A stretch of 64,000 bases of DNA, taken from positions 3,596,001-3,660,000 of the forward strand of contig CP050901.1 in NCBI GenBank assembly GCA_050916095.1, read 5' to 3'. Source of the stretch: JANPCX01 sp050916095 (GTDB lineage: Bacteria; Pseudomonadota; Gammaproteobacteria; Burkholderiales; Burkholderiaceae_C). The first letter of the stretch is position 1, and the number at the start of each line of letters is the position of its first letter. The notes below the pieces were generated by a model that ran no database searches, was not told the origin of the DNA, and saw only the letters and a list, made by a program, of their open reading frames with translations. This document shows, one piece after another, positions 54,434-63,700 of this stretch. The position numbers and the translations under genes were made by a program.

Positions 54434-54841
54434 ATGCTCCGCTGTTTGTCTGCTGCCCTGATTTCGTGCGCCGCTGTTGTTTCGGTGCTTCACGCCCCGG
54501 CAGCCCAAGCCCAAATTCAGTTCCAGCGTAACTTCCCTCAAGAAGCCCTGCGTGGTGAATTGACCTTTGGCAACGTATCGCCCGAGGCGAAACTCAACGA
54601 CACCGCCACCCGGCTTGCGCCTGGCGCGCGCATTCGTGGCCAGAACAACATGATGGTCATGTCGGACGGCCTGCGTGGGCAAACTTTTGTGGTCTTGTAC
54701 ACCCGGGACTTGCTTGGCCAGCCCAAGGATATTTGGATCCTGCGCCCCGAAGAGATCTCGCGCACGCCTTGGCCCACCACGCCGGAACAAGCCAAAACCT
54801 GGCGTTTTGACGCAACGACACAAATCTGGACCAAGCCATGA
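54434..54841 (+). CDS. Small exported protein of unknown function
   Basis: 135 aa with a signal peptide (residues 1-26, ending AAQA). The mature part contains FPQEALRGELTFGNVSPEA, GARIRGQNNMMVMS, VVLYTRDLLGQPKDIWILR and a C-terminal TRTPWPTTPEQA-type segment; mainly beta and compact, no cysteines in the mature region. I do not know a function. It ends in a 4-bp overlap with miaB (ATGA), so the two are translated together, an odd pairing of an exported protein with a tRNA-modifying enzyme. Confidence 0.75.
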   Translation: MLRCLSAALISCAAVVSVLHAPAAQAQIQFQRNFPQEALRGELTFGNVSPEAKLNDTATRLAPGARIRGQNNMMVMSDGLRGQTFVVLYTRDLLGQPKDIWILRPEEISRTPWPTTPEQAKTWRFDATTQIWTKP

Positions 54842-56229
54842 GTGGCGAGGCGGGCAAAAGCAGCAAAAAGGTGTTCATCAAAACCTTCGGCTGCCAAATG
54901 AACGAGTACGACTCCGACAAAATGAACGACGTGCTGCACGCAGCACAGGGCTATGAGCCCACCGAGAACGTCGACGAAGCCGATCTCATTTTGTTCAACA
55001 CCTGCTCGGTGCGTGAAAAAGCGCAGGAAAAAGTGTTCAGCGACCTCGGCCGCGTCAAACACCTCAAGGCCAAAGGCGTGATGATTGGTGTAGGCGGCTG
55101 TGTGGCCAGCCAAGAAGGTGCCGCCATCATCGCGCGCGCGCCCTATGTCGACGTGGTGTTCGGCCCGCAAACCCTGCACCGCTTGCCCGATTTGCTGTCC
55201 AAACGTCAAAGCCAGCAACGCCCACAGGTGGACATCAGTTTCCCCGAAATTGAAAAGTTCGACCACTTGCCTGCCGCCAAAGTCGATGGCGGCAGCGCTT
55301 TTGTTTCCATCATGGAAGGCTGCTCCAAATACTGCAGCTACTGCGTGGTGCCCTACACACGCGGCGAAGAAGTCTCACGGCCGTTTGACGATGTGCTCGC
55401 CGAAGTGGCAGGTCTGGTGGACCAAGGCGTCAAAGAAATCAACCTGCTGGGCCAAAACGTCAACGCCTACCGGGGTGCCATGGGTGCAACCAGCGAGATC
55501 GCTGACTTTGCCCTGCTGTTGGAGTACGTGGCCGCCATTCCTGGGCTGCAGCGTTTGCGTTACACCACCAGCCACCCCAATGAATTCACCCAGCGTTTGA
55601 TTGATGCTTACGCCACCATTCCGCAATTGGTGAACCATTTGCACCTGCCTGTACAACACGGCAGCGACCGCATCTTGATGGCCATGAAACGCGGCTACAC
55701 CGCGATGGAATACAAAAGCACCATTCGTAAGCTGCGCGCGATTCGGCCTGAACTGTGCATTTCCAGCGACTTCATCGTCGGCTTCCCCGGTGAAACCGAG
55801 GACGACTTTGCGCGGTTGATGAAGCTCGTGGACGACGTCGGTTTTGACATCAGCTACAGCTTCATCTACAGCCAGCGTCCGGGCACACCGGCTTCTGCGC
55901 TGCAAGACGATACACCGCACGAGGTGAAGCTCAAACGTCTGCAGCAATTACAAGCGGCCATTGAAGCCAACGCCAAAAAAATCAGCCTCTCCCGCGTGGG
56001 CACGGTGCAGCGCATCTTGGTGGAAGGGCCGTCGCGCCGTTCCACCTCAGAGGAGCCCGAACTCACTGGCCGCACCGAATGCAACCGCATCGTGAACTTC
56101 CCGGGTGGCCCCCAGCGAGATCGCCTCAAGGGCCAAATGCTGGATGTGCGAATCACTGCCGTCTACACCAACTCGCTGCGTGCGGAGGTGTTGATCAACG
56201 AAGACGCTGAGGTGTTGACGACGGTTTGA
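54838..56229 (+). CDS. miaB: tRNA-2-methylthio-N6-dimethylallyladenosine synthase MiaB
   Basis: 463 aa. MiaB adds a methylthio group to i6A37 of tRNAs reading UNN codons. The N-terminal UPF0004 domain holds three cluster cysteines (TFGCQMNEYDS, FNTCSVREKA, VGGCVASQEG). The radical SAM domain has CxxxCxxC in MEGCSKYCSYCVVPYTRG. A C-terminal TRAM domain (LVEGPSRRSTSEEPELTGRTECNRIVNF in part) follows. Length is standard. It overlaps the preceding exported-protein gene by 4 bp. Confidence 0.97.
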   Translation: MSGEAGKSSKKVFIKTFGCQMNEYDSDKMNDVLHAAQGYEPTENVDEADLILFNTCSVREKAQEKVFSDLGRVKHLKAKGVMIGVGGCVASQEGAAIIARAPYVDVVFGPQTLHRLPDLLSKRQSQQRPQVDISFPEIEKFDHLPAAKVDGGSAFVSIMEGCSKYCSYCVVPYTRGEEVSRPFDDVLAEVAGLVDQGVKEINLLGQNVNAYRGAMGATSEIADFALLLEYVAAIPGLQRLRYTTSHPNEFTQRLIDAYATIPQLVNHLHLPVQHGSDRILMAMKRGYTAMEYKSTIRKLRAIRPELCISSDFIVGFPGETEDDFARLMKLVDDVGFDISYSFIYSQRPGTPASALQDDTPHEVKLKRLQQLQAAIEANAKKISLSRVGTVQRILVEGPSRRSTSEEPELTGRTECNRIVNFPGGPQRDRLKGQMLDVRITAVYTNSLRAEVLINEDAEVLTTV

Positions 56230-56232
56230 TTT

Positions 56233-56613
56233 TCAGTGCGTCGCTTTGCGCAAGCCAAACCAGCCCAAGCTCAAGGTGCACAGCAAGAGCATCAAACCAT
56301 AGGTGGCCATCTTGCCGTCGCGTCCAAACAGCACAAGGCCGACCACCAATCCCACCGCGCAGGCAACACTTGCTGCCAAGCACAAACCTCGAAAACCCAC
56401 CCCGCGAAGTGCGCGCCACCACACGAGTTTGACCAAACTGGCAGTCAATATCCCAACCCCCACCGCAGGGGCGAAAAAGTTCAGCACATGCCAGACCACG
56501 TCGTTCACGCCCACTTGACCCACCTTCTTTGTGATCAAACATCCAGTGGCCGCATGGCCCTTGATCTGAATCAAGCTGCGCAAGGCATTCCCACCCCACG
56601 GCAGCACCTGCAA
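56233..56613 (-). CDS. Small membrane protein of unknown function
   Basis: 126 aa from TTG 56613, or 124 from GTG 56607; the start is uncertain. Three membrane helices are likely: ~43-62 (VLNFFAPAVGVGILTASLVKL), ~75-95 (LCLAASVACAVGLVVGLVLFG) and ~102-120 (TYGLMLLLCTLSLGWFGL). No cofactor or catalytic motif is visible. It converges on miaB with 3 bp between stops and is divergent from hemA, with only ~16 bp between starts, so both promoters must overlap the other gene. Confidence 0.7.
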   Translation of the reverse strand: MQVLPWGGNALRSLIQIKGHAATGCLITKKVGQVGVNDVVWHVLNFFAPAVGVGILTASLVKLVWWRALRGVGFRGLCLAASVACAVGLVVGLVLFGRDGKMATYGLMLLLCTLSLGWFGLRKATH

Positions 56614-56617
56614 ATTT

Positions 56618-56623
56618 TATAAT
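56618..56623 (+). promoter_or_regulatory. -10 box abutting the hemA start (possible leaderless mRNA)
   Basis: TATAAT ends 6 bp before ATG 56630, so a normal initiation point would fall on or next to the start codon. There is no Shine-Dalgarno before that ATG. The palindromic ATTTTATAAT may serve both strands. A -35 element is not clear. Confidence 0.4.
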
Positions 56624-56629
56624 TCGACC

Positions 56630-57976
56630 ATGAGCGTCATTGCCCTCGGCCTGAACCACACCACCGCCCCCCTGGACTTGCGCGGTCGGTTTGCATTTGT
56701 GCCCGAGAGTTTGGCCAGCACGCTGCAAAGCCTGAAGCAGCGCCTGCACGCGCCCTCACAACAGCCCCCCGAACTGGCCCTGGTTTCCACCTGCAACCGC
56801 ACCGAACTGTACGTTGGCAGCCAAAGCAGCCACCAACTGATGCCCTTTGCCATCGAGTGGTTGGCTGAGGTGGGTCGGCTGCCACCCCACCAACTGCGCG
56901 AACACACCTATTGGCTCGAAGGCGGCGCAGCCGCACGCCACGCTTTCCGTGTCGCCAGCGGCCTGGACTCCATGGTGCTTGGCGAGCCACAAATCCTCGG
57001 CCAAATGAAACAGGCCGTGCGGCAGGCCGACAGTGCAGGCACGCTGGGCACCACCTTGCACCAGATGTTCCAGCGTTCGTTTGCAGTGGCCAAAGAAGTG
57101 CGCACCTCGACCGACATCGGTGCCCACTCCATCAGCATGGCCGCAGCCAGCGTGCGTTTGGCGTCCCAGCTCTTTGGTGATCTGCAAGACCTCAAGGTGC
57201 TTTTCATCGGCGCAGGCGAGATGATCGAACTCGTTTGCACCCACTTTGCAGCGAAGAACCCCAAGTCCATCACAGTGGCCAACCGCACCTTGGAGCGCGG
57301 GGAAAAACTCGCCGCCCGTTTCGGCGCGCAGGCCATGCGTTTGGCCGATTTGCCCCAACAGCTGGCCGAGTTTGATGTGGTGGTGTCCTGCACCGCCAGT
57401 TCGTTGCCGATTGTCGGACTCGGTGCTGTTGAACGCGCCCTCAAGGCCCGCAAACGCCGCCCCATCTTCATGGTCGATCTGGCCGTGCCACGCGACATCG
57501 AACCCGAAGTGGCCGAGCTGGCTGACATCTACCTCTACACCGTGGACGACCTCTCCACCCTGGTGCAAGCCGCAGGCGAAAAACGCCAGGCGGCTGTGCA
57601 GCAAGCAGAGGCCATCATTGAAACTGGCGTGCAAGGTTTTGTGCACTGGCTGGGGCAGCGGCACAGCGTGCCCTTGATTCAAGCCCTGCAAAGCCAAACC
57701 GACGAGTGGCGGCGTTTGGAAATCCAGCGTGCGCGCAAATTGCTCGCCAAGGGCGAGGACATGGATGTCGTCTTCGATGCCTTGACACGCGGCCTCACCC
57801 AAAAAATGTTGCACGGCACCTTGGCCGAATTGCAAACCAGCCATGGGGAGCAACGCGAGTTGCTCTCGCAGATGGTGTCGCGCTTGTTTCTGCGCAGCGA
57901 AGCCGTGGACCCCTCGTCCACCGTTTCACGCCACATGCGCAACGACGCGTCCAACGACCCCGACGCCGAGCGTTAG
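56630..57976 (+). CDS. hemA: Glutamyl-tRNA reductase HemA
   Basis: 448 aa. It reduces glutamyl-tRNA to glutamate-1-semialdehyde, the first step of heme synthesis in C5-pathway bacteria. The catalytic Cys is C55 in LVSTCNRTELYVGS; the His region and loop are SGLDSMVLGEPQILGQMK. The NADPH fold has LFIGAGEMIELV, and the C-terminal helical dimerisation domain begins around residue 320. No HemL is nearby. It is followed by a REP array and prfA. Confidence 0.96.
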   Translation: MSVIALGLNHTTAPLDLRGRFAFVPESLASTLQSLKQRLHAPSQQPPELALVSTCNRTELYVGSQSSHQLMPFAIEWLAEVGRLPPHQLREHTYWLEGGAAARHAFRVASGLDSMVLGEPQILGQMKQAVRQADSAGTLGTTLHQMFQRSFAVAKEVRTSTDIGAHSISMAAASVRLASQLFGDLQDLKVLFIGAGEMIELVCTHFAAKNPKSITVANRTLERGEKLAARFGAQAMRLADLPQQLAEFDVVVSCTASSLPIVGLGAVERALKARKRRPIFMVDLAVPRDIEPEVAELADIYLYTVDDLSTLVQAAGEKRQAAVQQAEAIIETGVQGFVHWLGQRHSVPLIQALQSQTDEWRRLEIQRARKLLAKGEDMDVVFDALTRGLTQKMLHGTLAELQTSHGEQRELLSQMVSRLFLRSEAVDPSSTVSRHMRNDASNDPDAER

Positions 57977-58106
57977 CGGCCTTGACTGGCCCAACTGCTA
58001 ACACCGTCAGCAGCATGTCGATCAGCACCATCCCTTTGCGAAGGTGCCCGGTCCACGAAACTCTCGCATCACCTGATTTTTGAAGTTCTTTCGTCACTCC
58101 CTATTT

Positions 58107-58208
58107 CCGTTCGGGCTGAGCCTGTCGAAGCCAGCGCAGCTCGCTACCCTTCGACAAGGCGAAGCCTTGCGTTTACTCCTGAGCTTGTCGAAGGGTCAGG
58201 GCGAACGG
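58107..58208. repeat. REP array between hemA and prfA
   Basis: Units at 58107-58132 (CCGTTCGGGCTGAGCC...), an inverse fragment at 58147-58160 (CCCTTCGACAAGGC), and 58176-58195 (CTCCTGAGCTTGTCGAAGGG) followed by TCAGGGCGAACGG at 58196-58208. The same family is present in the fdh region and inside prmC and the FAD oxidoreductase. Likely to form strong RNA hairpins downstream of hemA. Confidence 0.85.
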
Positions 58209-58270
58209 AGCTAGGTTCCGGTGTCTGCTCTATCAGATGCCATCAAGGTGCAAGTTTTTGATCTGCCACT

Positions 58271-59353
58271 ATGAACAACTCCCAACGCCAGCAGTTTGAG
58301 CGCCTGGTCCATCGCCTCAATGAGCTAGATGCCAACCTGGGTGACCCACAGGTAGCAAGCGACATGAAACGTTTTCGCGAGCTCAGCCGCGAGCATGCCG
58401 AGGTCACACGCGTGGTGGACCGCTACCGCCGCTACATACAGCGCGAGCAGGACGTGGCACAAGCACAAAGCCTGCTGCAAGATGTCGACATGGCCGAACT
58501 CGCGCAGCAAGAAATCAACGACGCAACGGCGGAGATGGCCTCACTCGAAGCCGAACTGCAAGCCGAACTGCTGCCCAAAGACCCCGACGACAGCCGCAAC
58601 GCTTTCCTTGAAATTCGCGCGGGCACAGGCGGTGATGAATCCGCCCTCTTCGCTGCCGACCTCGCCCGCATGTACCTGCGTTATTGCGAACGCCAAGGCT
58701 GGCGCACCGAAGTCATGTCGGAAAACATGTCCGACCTCGGTGGCTACAAAGAAGTGGTGTTCCGCATTGAAGGCGACAACGTCTATGCGCGATTGAAGTT
58801 TGAATCCGGCGGCCACCGTGTGCAGCGCATTCCCACCACCGAAACCCAGGGCCGCATCCACACGAGTGCCTGCACCGTGGCTGTGCTGCCAGAACCTGAC
58901 GAAACCCAGGCCGTGCAGCTCAACCCGGCCGACCTGCGCATCGACACCTTCCGCGCCAGTGGTGCCGGTGGCCAGCACGTGAACAAAACCGACAGCGCCA
59001 TACGGATCACCCACCTGCCCACGGGTTTGGTGGCCGAATGCCAGGACGACCGCTCCCAACACCGCAACAAAGCCAAAGCCTTGGCCGTGCTGACCGCGCG
59101 CTTGCAGGACAAAGAACGCAGCGAGCGCGAAGCCAAAGAAGCCGCCACACGCAAAGGCCTGATCGGCAGCGGCGACCGCAGCGACCGCATCCGCACCTAC
59201 AACTTCCCCCAAGGCCGCCTCACCGACCACCGCATCAACCTCACGCTCTACAAGTTGCAGTTCATCCTGGACGGCGACTTGAGCGAGGTCACCCAAGCAC
59301 TGCAAGCGGCGCGTGCGGCGGAGCAACTGGCGTCATTGGAGAGTGGCGGGTGA
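58271..59353 (+). CDS. prfA: Peptide chain release factor 1
   Basis: 360 aa, the standard length. The stop-codon-reading tripeptide is P188-T-T190 in RVQRIPTTETQGRIHTS, and the catalytic GGQ is at 233-235 (GAGGQHVNKTDSAIR). It terminates translation at UAA and UAG. The GGQ glutamine is the target of PrmC, whose gene follows and overlaps by one base (TGATG). Confidence 0.97.
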   Translation: MNNSQRQQFERLVHRLNELDANLGDPQVASDMKRFRELSREHAEVTRVVDRYRRYIQREQDVAQAQSLLQDVDMAELAQQEINDATAEMASLEAELQAELLPKDPDDSRNAFLEIRAGTGGDESALFAADLARMYLRYCERQGWRTEVMSENMSDLGGYKEVVFRIEGDNVYARLKFESGGHRVQRIPTTETQGRIHTSACTVAVLPEPDETQAVQLNPADLRIDTFRASGAGGQHVNKTDSAIRITHLPTGLVAECQDDRSQHRNKAKALAVLTARLQDKERSEREAKEAATRKGLIGSGDRSDRIRTYNFPQGRLTDHRINLTLYKLQFILDGDLSEVTQALQAARAAEQLASLESGG

Positions 59354-60264
59354 TGACGCCATCCGCGGTTCCCACCACGGTCGCACAAGCGCTGCAAGCC
59401 GCACAGGCCAGCGGCCTGCCGCGCCTGGACGCGCAACTGTTGCTGGCCCATGTGCTGGGCTGCAACCGCACCTGGTTGACGGCGCATGCTGAGCAGCCTC
59501 TGACCGCCACCGACGCGACCACCTGGGCAGAACTGTCCCAACGCGCCATCGATGGTGAGCCCTTGGCCTACATCCTCGGCGAAAAGGAATTCCACGGTTT
59601 GACCCTCCAGGTCACGCCCGATGTGCTCATCCCCCGCGCCGACACCGAGACCCTGGTGGACTGGGCGCTGGAGTGCCTCCACCGCTGGTCGATCCAACGC
59701 GACGAAGCTCCCATCCCCGTTCGGGCTGAGCCTGTCGAAGCCCTGGTTGACCCGCTCATCCAGGCACCTACTGTGATCGACCTCGGCACCGGCAGCGGTG
59801 CCATCGCCTTGGCGATCAAACACCGCTTCAGCAGAGCAAATGTGACCGCCGTGGATGCCAGCCCTGCCGCCCTGGCGGTCGCGCAGAACAACGGCCACCG
59901 TTTGGGCCTGGACGTGACGTGGTCAGCCAGCGATTGGTGGTCTGCCGTGCAAGGTCACCGTTTCCACTTGGCCGTGAGCAACCCGCCCTACATCGCAGAA
60001 GCCGACCCCCATGTCCCCGCCCTGCGCCACGAACCCCTGATGGCATTGACTTCAGGCAGCACAGGCTTGAATGCCTTGCGCCAGATCATCCAGGATGCAC
60101 CCCAGCATCTGCACCCGAACGCCTGGCTCCTGCTGGAACACGGTTATGACCAGGCGGCTGAGGTGCGCGAATTGCTGCGTGCGGGGGGATTCACCGACGT
60201 GTCAAGCCGCCGGGATTTGGCGGGGCATGAGCGGTGTTCAGGGGGGTTATTCATGCGCAACTGA
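59353..60264 (+). CDS. prmC: Release-factor glutamine methyltransferase PrmC, with REP-derived insertion
   Basis: 303 aa from ATG 59353. It methylates the GGQ glutamine of RF1/RF2 with S-adenosylmethionine. The N-terminal helical domain (~1-95) includes LDAQLLLAHVLGCNRTWL and GEPLAYILGEKEFHGL; the methyltransferase domain has VIDLGTGSGAIALAI and the substrate motif NPPY. Residues ~122-131 (PVRAEPVEAL) are the translation of a REP unit at 59717-59743, inserted in frame just before motif I in a surface linker. The enzyme is otherwise of normal form. Confidence 0.95.
   Translation: MTPSAVPTTVAQALQAAQASGLPRLDAQLLLAHVLGCNRTWLTAHAEQPLTATDATTWAELSQRAIDGEPLAYILGEKEFHGLTLQVTPDVLIPRADTETLVDWALECLHRWSIQRDEAPIPVRAEPVEALVDPLIQAPTVIDLGTGSGAIALAIKHRFSRANVTAVDASPAALAVAQNNGHRLGLDVTWSASDWWSAVQGHRFHLAVSNPPYIAEADPHVPALRHEPLMALTSGSTGLNALRQIIQDAPQHLHPNAWLLLEHGYDQAAEVRELLRAGGFTDVSSRRDLAGHERCSGGLFMRN
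59717..59743. repeat. REP unit inside prmC (in frame)
   Basis: CCGTTCGGGCTGAGCCTGTC followed by GAAGCCC, matching the unit at 58107-58132. Read in the prmC frame it contributes PVRAEPVEA without a stop. Confidence 0.85.
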
Positions 60265-60275
60265 AAGATCTGAAA

Positions 60276-60693
60276 TCAGAATCTTTGCCGTAAATGAAGA
60301 GCACAAAACGCACCTCCGATGGCCCCTGGCAAACCAAATAGTGGCGACCAAAAAAACAATGGCAAGCATGCGCATACCCCACACACGGCGCCAATAAACA
60401 TGCAGCGCCATGCAGACAAATTCTCTTTTTCAGGCCCGCCATTTACGCACCGAGCATAGCCAAGACCGGCAAGGAATCCAGGCACACACCCAACCACGAG
60501 GGCGATCAAAGAACCGCCAAGGATCATGGCACCTCCACCGACCCACCCTTCAATCGGCCTCTCAATTCCTCCTTCTTTAAGCAGCAAGGCGAGAAGAAAT
60601 ACTCCTACCAAAGTGAAGTAACCGCATAACGGACCCGCTAGTGCAAAAAAAAACGGCGGCGTCTATGCTTCGCAATCGTAGTTTGGTACTCAT
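60276..60693 (-). CDS. Small polytopic membrane protein, frameshifted at an A9/T9 run
   Basis: The frame 60276-60611 encodes three to four membrane helices (FLLALLLKEGG; GGAMILGGSLIALVVGCVPGFL; IGAVCGVCACLPLFF). Upstream in the same frame it continues as FALAGPLCGYFTLVGV, clearly protein-like, to the nine-base run at 60645-60653. Dropping one base from that run joins it to ATG 60693 and gives MSTKLRLRSIDAAVFFALAG, an intact ~138-aa protein. As written the start is lost. The function is unknown. Confidence 0.55.
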
Positions 60694-60739
60694 GCTCAGA
60701 ATACGGATTCAAATGTGACGCGACCACGCCGCCAAAACC

Positions 60740-63700
60740 TCACACCAACACCCTCTCAATCCCCCCCGCATTCGCCTTGGCCACGTACTCAGGCATCCAC
60801 TCTTCGCCAAGGATTTGTTTGGCCATTTCGACGACGATGTAGTCAGCTTCCAGCAGGCCGGTTTTCAGGTCTTCCTGATAACGGTTCAGGCCCATCAAGC
60901 AGCTTGGGCAGGAGGTGAGGATCTTCACGTTTTGATCGGCCTTCACCGCACCGGACGCACGCAAGGACGCTTCGCCTTTGCGGATTTCTTCTTCCTTGCG
61001 GAAACGGATTTGCGTGGACACGTCAGGGCGTGAAGTCGCCAGGCCACCGCTTTCGCCGCAGCAGCGTTTGCTTTCCACGACCTGGTCGCCCATCAAGGCC
61101 TTGACGGTTTTCATCGGCTCTTGCAACTTCATCGGGCTGTGGCAAGGGTCGTGGTACAAGTAGCCTGCTCCTTGCGCCGCGCCGAGCGTGATGCCTTTCT
61201 CCAGCAGGTACTCGTGGATGTCCACGATGCGGCAGCCGGGGAAAATTTTCTCGAACTGGTAACCCTGCAATTGGTCGTAGCAGGTACCGCAGCTCACCAC
61301 CACGGTTTTGATGTCCAAGTAGTTGAGCGTATTGGCCACGCGGTGAAACAGCACGCGGTTGTCGGTGATGATTTTGTTGGCTTTGTCGAAATCGCCTGAG
61401 CCGCGCTGGGGGTAACCGCAGCACAAATAACCCGGCGGCAACACGGTTTGCACCCCGGCGTGCCAGAGCATGGCTTGCGTGGCCAAACCCACTTGCGAGA
61501 ACAAACGCTCCGAGCCGCAACCAGGGAAATAAAACACCGCCTCCGTGTCGCTGGTGGTGGCCTGAGGGTTGCGGATGATGGGCACGTAGTCCGCGTCTTC
61601 AATGTCCAGCAAGGCACGTGCGGTTTTCTTTGGCAGTCCACCGGGCATCTTTTTATTGATGAAGTGGATGACCTGCTCTTTGATGGGCGGTTTGCCCACC
61701 GTGGCCGGTGGTGCCTTGGTTTGTTGGCGCGCCAGAACTTTCAGCACATCGTTGCCCAGGCGCTGGGCTTTGAAGCTGAGGTTGGTGATGGCGTGCCCCA
61801 ACTGAATCGCCTTGGGGCTGGTGGTACCGATGAACCAGGACTGGAACTCCGCCGCGGGGCGGAAGCTCTTTTGGCCCATTTTGCGCAACAGGTTGCGCAT
61901 GTTCATGGACACATCGCCAAAGTCGATGTCCACCGGGCAAGGTGTCAGGCATTTGTGGCAGACGGTGCAGTGGTCGGCCACGTCTTCAAACTCTTCCCAG
62001 TGTTTGATGCTGATGCCGCGCCGGGTTTGTTCTTCGTAGAGGAAGGCCTCTACCAAAAGCGAGGTGGCCAAAATTTTGTTGCGTGGGCTGTAGAGCAAGT
62101 TGGCGCGCGGCACGTGGGTGGCGCACACCGGTTTGCACTTGCCGCAGCGCAGGCAGTCCTTGACCGAATCGGCAATGGCGCCGATGTCGCTCTGCTGCAT
62201 GATGAGGGACTCGTGCCCCATCAGCCCGAAGCTCGGTGTATAGGCATTGGTGAGGTCGGCCTTGAGGGTCACGCCATCAAAACTGGCGTCGCGCAGCAGC
62301 TTGCCTTTGTTGAAGCGGCCTTGTGGGTCCACCTTCAATTTGTAGGCGGTGAAGTCGGCGATTTCGGCATCCGTCAGGAATTCGAGTTTGGTGATGCCGA
62401 TGCCATGTTCACCAGAAATCACGCCGTCCAGGCTGCGTGCCAGCGCCATGATGCGGGCCACCGCATGGTGGGCGGTTTGCAGCATGTCGTAGTTGTCGGA
62501 GTTCACCGGAATGTTAGTGTGCACATTGCCGTCGCCGGCATGCATGTGCAGCGCCACCCAGACACGGCCTTTCAGGATTTGACCGTGGATCTTCTGGCAC
62601 TCGTCCACGATGGGCTTGAGCGCCGAGCCCGCGAAGATGTTTTGCAGCGGCGCGCGGATTTGGGTTTTCCACGAGGCGCGCAGGCTGTGGTCTTGCAGTT
62701 GGGCGAAGTAGCTGCGTGGATCAGCGGCGGCTCTCGCTTGCACTTCGACAAGCTCAGTGCGAACGGTGGAGGAAGACTCGGTGCCAACGGTGGGGGAAGC
62801 TTCACCCGTTTGATTCCGTTCGGGCTGAGCCCTTCGACTGGGCTCAGGACAGGCCTGTCGAAGCCCTGCTGGCGTGTCCAAATCCTTGAGCCAACCAGAC
62901 CACAAACCACGCACCTCGCGCAGCAAGGTCAGCGCTTGTTGCACGCGGTCTTCCAGCAACTCGGCAGACGCAATCTCACCCGCGTCGTCGCTCTTGCCCA
63001 GAGGCAAATTGCCGGTGAGGAAAAACGCCTCCAGCGCATCGACCAAGGCCAGCTTGTTTTGCAGGCTGAGTTCAATGTTGATGCGCTCAATGCCTTCGGT
63101 GTACTCGCCCATGCGCGGCAGCGGAATCACCACGTCTTCGTTCACTTTGAAGGCGTTGGTGTGTTTGCTGATGGCGGCCGTGCGTTTGCGGTCCAACCAA
63201 AACTTTTTGCGCGCGTCGGGGCTGACGGCCACGAAACCTTCGCCCGAGCGGCCATTGGCCAGGCGCACTACTTCACTCGTGACACGGGCCACGGCGTCGG
63301 GGTCGTCACCGCAGATGTCGCCGACGAGCACCATCTTCGGCAAACCGCCGCGTTTGCTCTTGGTGGCATAACCAACGGCCTTGAGGTAGCGGTCGTCCAG
63401 GTGTTCCAGGCCCGCGAGCACCACCTTGGACTTGCCGTTCTCGGTGTCCACGCCACCCGCTTTGTTGAGCGCGAACATGTAGTCCTTGATGTCCACAATG
63501 CTGGGCACCGCGTCCTTGGCATTGCCGAAAAACTCCAGGCACACGGTGCGGGTGTGGGCCGGCATTTGGTGAACGATCCAGCGGCCACTGGTGATGAGCC
63601 CGTCGCAGCCCTCTTTTTGAATACCGGGCAGGCCGGCGAGGAATTTGTCGGTGACGTCTTTTCCGAGGCCCTCTTTGCGGAAGGTGCGGCCGGGAATGTC

